From Candidatus Bathyarchaeota archaeon (GTDB lineage Archaea; Thermoproteota; Bathyarchaeia; Bathyarchaeales; Bathycorpusculaceae), in the NCBI GenBank assembly GCA_017883615.1, contig JADGNF010000028.1:1-41652 (forward strand): a stretch of DNA of 41,652 nt. Direction: 5' to 3'. Position 1 is the stretch's first letter. Every line of letters begins with the position of its first letter. The notes below the pieces were generated by a model. The model was given only the letters and a program-made list of their open reading frames with translations. It did no database searches and was not told the DNA's origin. A program made the translations under genes and the position numbers. Positions 40,253 to 41,652 of this stretch are shown piece by piece.

Positions 40253-41652
40253 ATGACTCAGAAACCTGCTTTCACAAAATGGATTAGCCCATTAGCAGCG
40301 CTTGGGTTTCTTGTTTTTATTTTGTACTTCTTGTTCTTCACAGATTTAAAACAGGTTGCTGTTGTTATTGAGGGAATAAACGTCCCAATATATCTCCTGT
40401 CTTTTGGATGCGTTGTAGGCGTAGCATTGTTTAGTGCATTAACTTGGAAAGCAGCACTTGACATTGTGGGAGTAAAAACCACTTTTAGAAGAGTCTTTAA
40501 TCTCAATTGGGTTGGAATTTTCGTTGATTCGCTTATTCCTGGCGGTTTGGCCGGGGACCTTTTCATGACTTACCTACTGAGTAAAGACGAAGGTGTTGAG
40601 GGAGCTAAAGTGTTAGCTTCAGTAATAATCAAAGATGTTCTTGAGCTTGTAGTGATCTTAGGCTCCTTAATTGTTGGCATGGTTCTCCTCGTTCTAAATT
40701 ACTCGGTAAACAGTTTCTTGTTGATCGCTATAGGGATAACGCTGACTTTTTTGGCATTACCACTTTTTCTGATAATATATTTGAGCACGAATGTTTCAGC
40801 AACCAAGAAACTGCTTCGAATCCTTGTCGGCGCAATCGCAAAAGTTAGGAAGAAACCGTTTGAAACTACCGATCTTGAAAATAAAATAACAGACTTTCAT
40901 GACGGAATAATGTCAATCAAAAGCAATTCAAAAGCTATTGTGAAACCAATCGTTTTCCAAACTATTGCTTGGGTTTTCGAAATCTTAGCGTTATACTTTG
41001 TTTTTGTTGCTCTAGGGTCACAAATTGCAGCTGACAAAATTTTGATCACGAACACTGTAGTAAGTACTATCAGGGACCAAGGGGTAGTTCTTGCTGGTTT
41101 CTCCCAAATAGTTTCCAGTCAGCTTTACGGAGTTCTCGGAATTAACTTATCATTGGCACAAGCTTCAAGCTTGCTAGCTGGATTAGCCAACTTCTGGTTC
41201 AGATTGGTGGTTTCTTTCGTCTTTTTCCAGACATATGGGTTGGGAACTATCGCCGAAAAATTATTGAATAGAGCTTTTAAGGAGAAAACGAAAAAAGATA
41301 AAAAAGATTTCAAGGAACAAACCAATAGTAATCAAAGAGATTTTGATGACAAAACTGACACCGACAGAAAAGATTTCGAGAAAATAAGTGACACAAACGA
41401 AACCAACTACATAGAACAAAGGGACGCCAACAGGAAAGACTTTGAAGATAAGACCGACAACGATAGAAAGGATTTCGAAAAACTAAGCGATGACAATGAA
41501 AGAGACTACACAGAACAAAGAGATAGCAACCAAAAAGATTTTGATGACAAAACTGACACCGACAGAAAAGATTTCGAGAAAATAAGTGACACAAACGAAA
41601 CCAACTACATAGAACAAAGGGACGCCAACAGGAAAGACTTTGAAGATAAGAC
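40253..41652 (+). CDS. Flippase-like membrane protein (LPG synthase TM/UPF0104 family) with long 11-residue-repeat tail, 3' end off window
   Basis: At least 466 residues, open to the edge. The N-terminal 345 residues form about eight membrane helices with family motifs: VAVVIEGINVPIYLLSFG, the LTWKAAL helix, SLIPGGLAGDL (the conserved P-G-G) and LAQASSLLAGLANFWFR. Members include AglD and lysyl-PG synthase transmembrane parts, thought to move lipid-linked substrates. After a Lys-rich stretch the cytoplasmic tail consists of 11-residue repeats such as DANRKDFEDKT, DNDRKDFEKLS, DDNERDYTEQR. Groups of six repeats (198 bases) are almost identical in DNA. ATG 40253 is preceded by AAGGAAAA. Confidence 0.85.
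   Translation, partial: MTQKPAFTKWISPLAALGFLVFILYFLFFTDLKQVAVVIEGINVPIYLLSFGCVVGVALFSALTWKAALDIVGVKTTFRRVFNLNWVGIFVDSLIPGGLAGDLFMTYLLSKDEGVEGAKVLASVIIKDVLELVVILGSLIVGMVLLVLNYSVNSFLLIAIGITLTFLALPLFLIIYLSTNVSATKKLLRILVGAIAKVRKKPFETTDLENKITDFHDGIMSIKSNSKAIVKPIVFQTIAWVFEILALYFVFVALGSQIAADKILITNTVVSTIRDQGVVLAGFSQIVSSQLYGVLGINLSLAQASSLLAGLANFWFRLVVSFVFFQTYGLGTIAEKLLNRAFKEKTKKDKKDFKEQTNSNQRDFDDKTDTDRKDFEKISDTNETNYIEQRDANRKDFEDKTDNDRKDFEKLSDDNERDYTEQRDSNQKDFDDKTDTDRKDFEKISDTNETNYIEQRDANRKDFEDK
41339..41652 (+). repeat. 198-base direct repeat encoding six 11-residue units
   Basis: The stretch starting at 41339 (GATTTTGATGACAAAACTGA) recurs from 41537, 198 bases later, with identity over the visible overlap of about 115 bases. 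A DNA period of 99 bases (33 residues) and a protein period of 11 residues lie inside it. The array runs past the window edge. Confidence 0.85.

Noticed and set aside
41310-41594. Cys/Leu/Phe-rich minus-strand frame
   Set aside because: Reverse shadow of the 11-residue repeat array of the flippase-like protein.
1-41652. CRISPR arrays, insertion sequences, integrases, tRNA or rRNA genes
   Set aside because: No regularly spaced short repeats with unique spacers, no transposase or integrase motifs, and no tRNA T-loop/acceptor pattern were found on reading.

Overview
The window looks archaeal, most likely a Bathyarchaeia-like (TACK-related) lineage. The evidence is the archaeal order uS13-uS4-uS11-Rpo3-eL18-uL13-uS9-Rpo10 with eukaryote-type eL18, an Rpo3 subunit carrying two complete four-Cys Fe-S motifs, and an eno-uS2-MEMO1 cluster. 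TRAM, TrmB, Hsp20, PRC-barrel and class III-signal pilin genes agree with this. Many promoters are TATA-type, and starts mix ATG, GTG and TTG. The lineage is inferred from gene content only; no 16S gene or tRNA was seen.

Layout. 0-6.5 kb: a Cys-rich unknown protein, a DEAD-box helicase, a 47-residue YHS protein, an aquaporin and a serine-biosynthesis operon (class V aminotransferase, SerA, DUF1015). 6.9-11.3 kb: a HAMP receptor with no output domain and a translationally coupled 74-residue partner, facing a three-gene set (coiled coil, roadblock plus two duplicated domains, roadblock-like), then a pilin and a winged-helix protein. 11.6-15.5 kb: the ribosomal protein/RNA polymerase operon. 15.8-18.1 kb: a SemiSWEET gene, then a decayed stretch with a degenerate C-rich repeat, an orphan stalk-plus-membrane-anchor remnant, a TIR-like/zinc-ribbon protein and a disrupted cbiM. 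18.2-23.3 kb: a five-gene split glutamate synthase operon, divergent from an AbrB-PhoU regulator. 24.9-28.6 kb: a TIM-barrel isomerase, MEMO1, uS2 with a long acidic N-terminus, and enolase.

28.6-29.6 kb is a G/T-rich non-coding stretch holding two (perhaps three) tandem copies of a structured element of about 250 nt; one hairpin shows a compensatory base-pair change between copies. 29.6-41.6 kb is an accessory, stress-flavoured region: a surface protein with a short collagen-like segment, TRAM, tiny charged proteins, Hsp20, a PAS histidine kinase broken by indels in A-runs, a frameshifted DUF457-type gene, several small membrane proteins, a PH-domain protein, a TrmB-family regulator with a perfect 9-bp inverted repeat at its promoter, and PRC-barrel plus mini-membrane genes. 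The window ends inside a flippase-like protein whose cytoplasmic tail is built from 11-residue repeats.

The best candidates for something undescribed are the tandem structured element at 28.7-29.2 kb, the receptor-stub/roadblock gene set at 6.9-10.2 kb, the flippase with an 11-residue-repeat tail, and apparent non-standard start codons (ACG, ATT, ATA) in three genes whose conserved N-termini lie upstream of any ATG/GTG/TTG.
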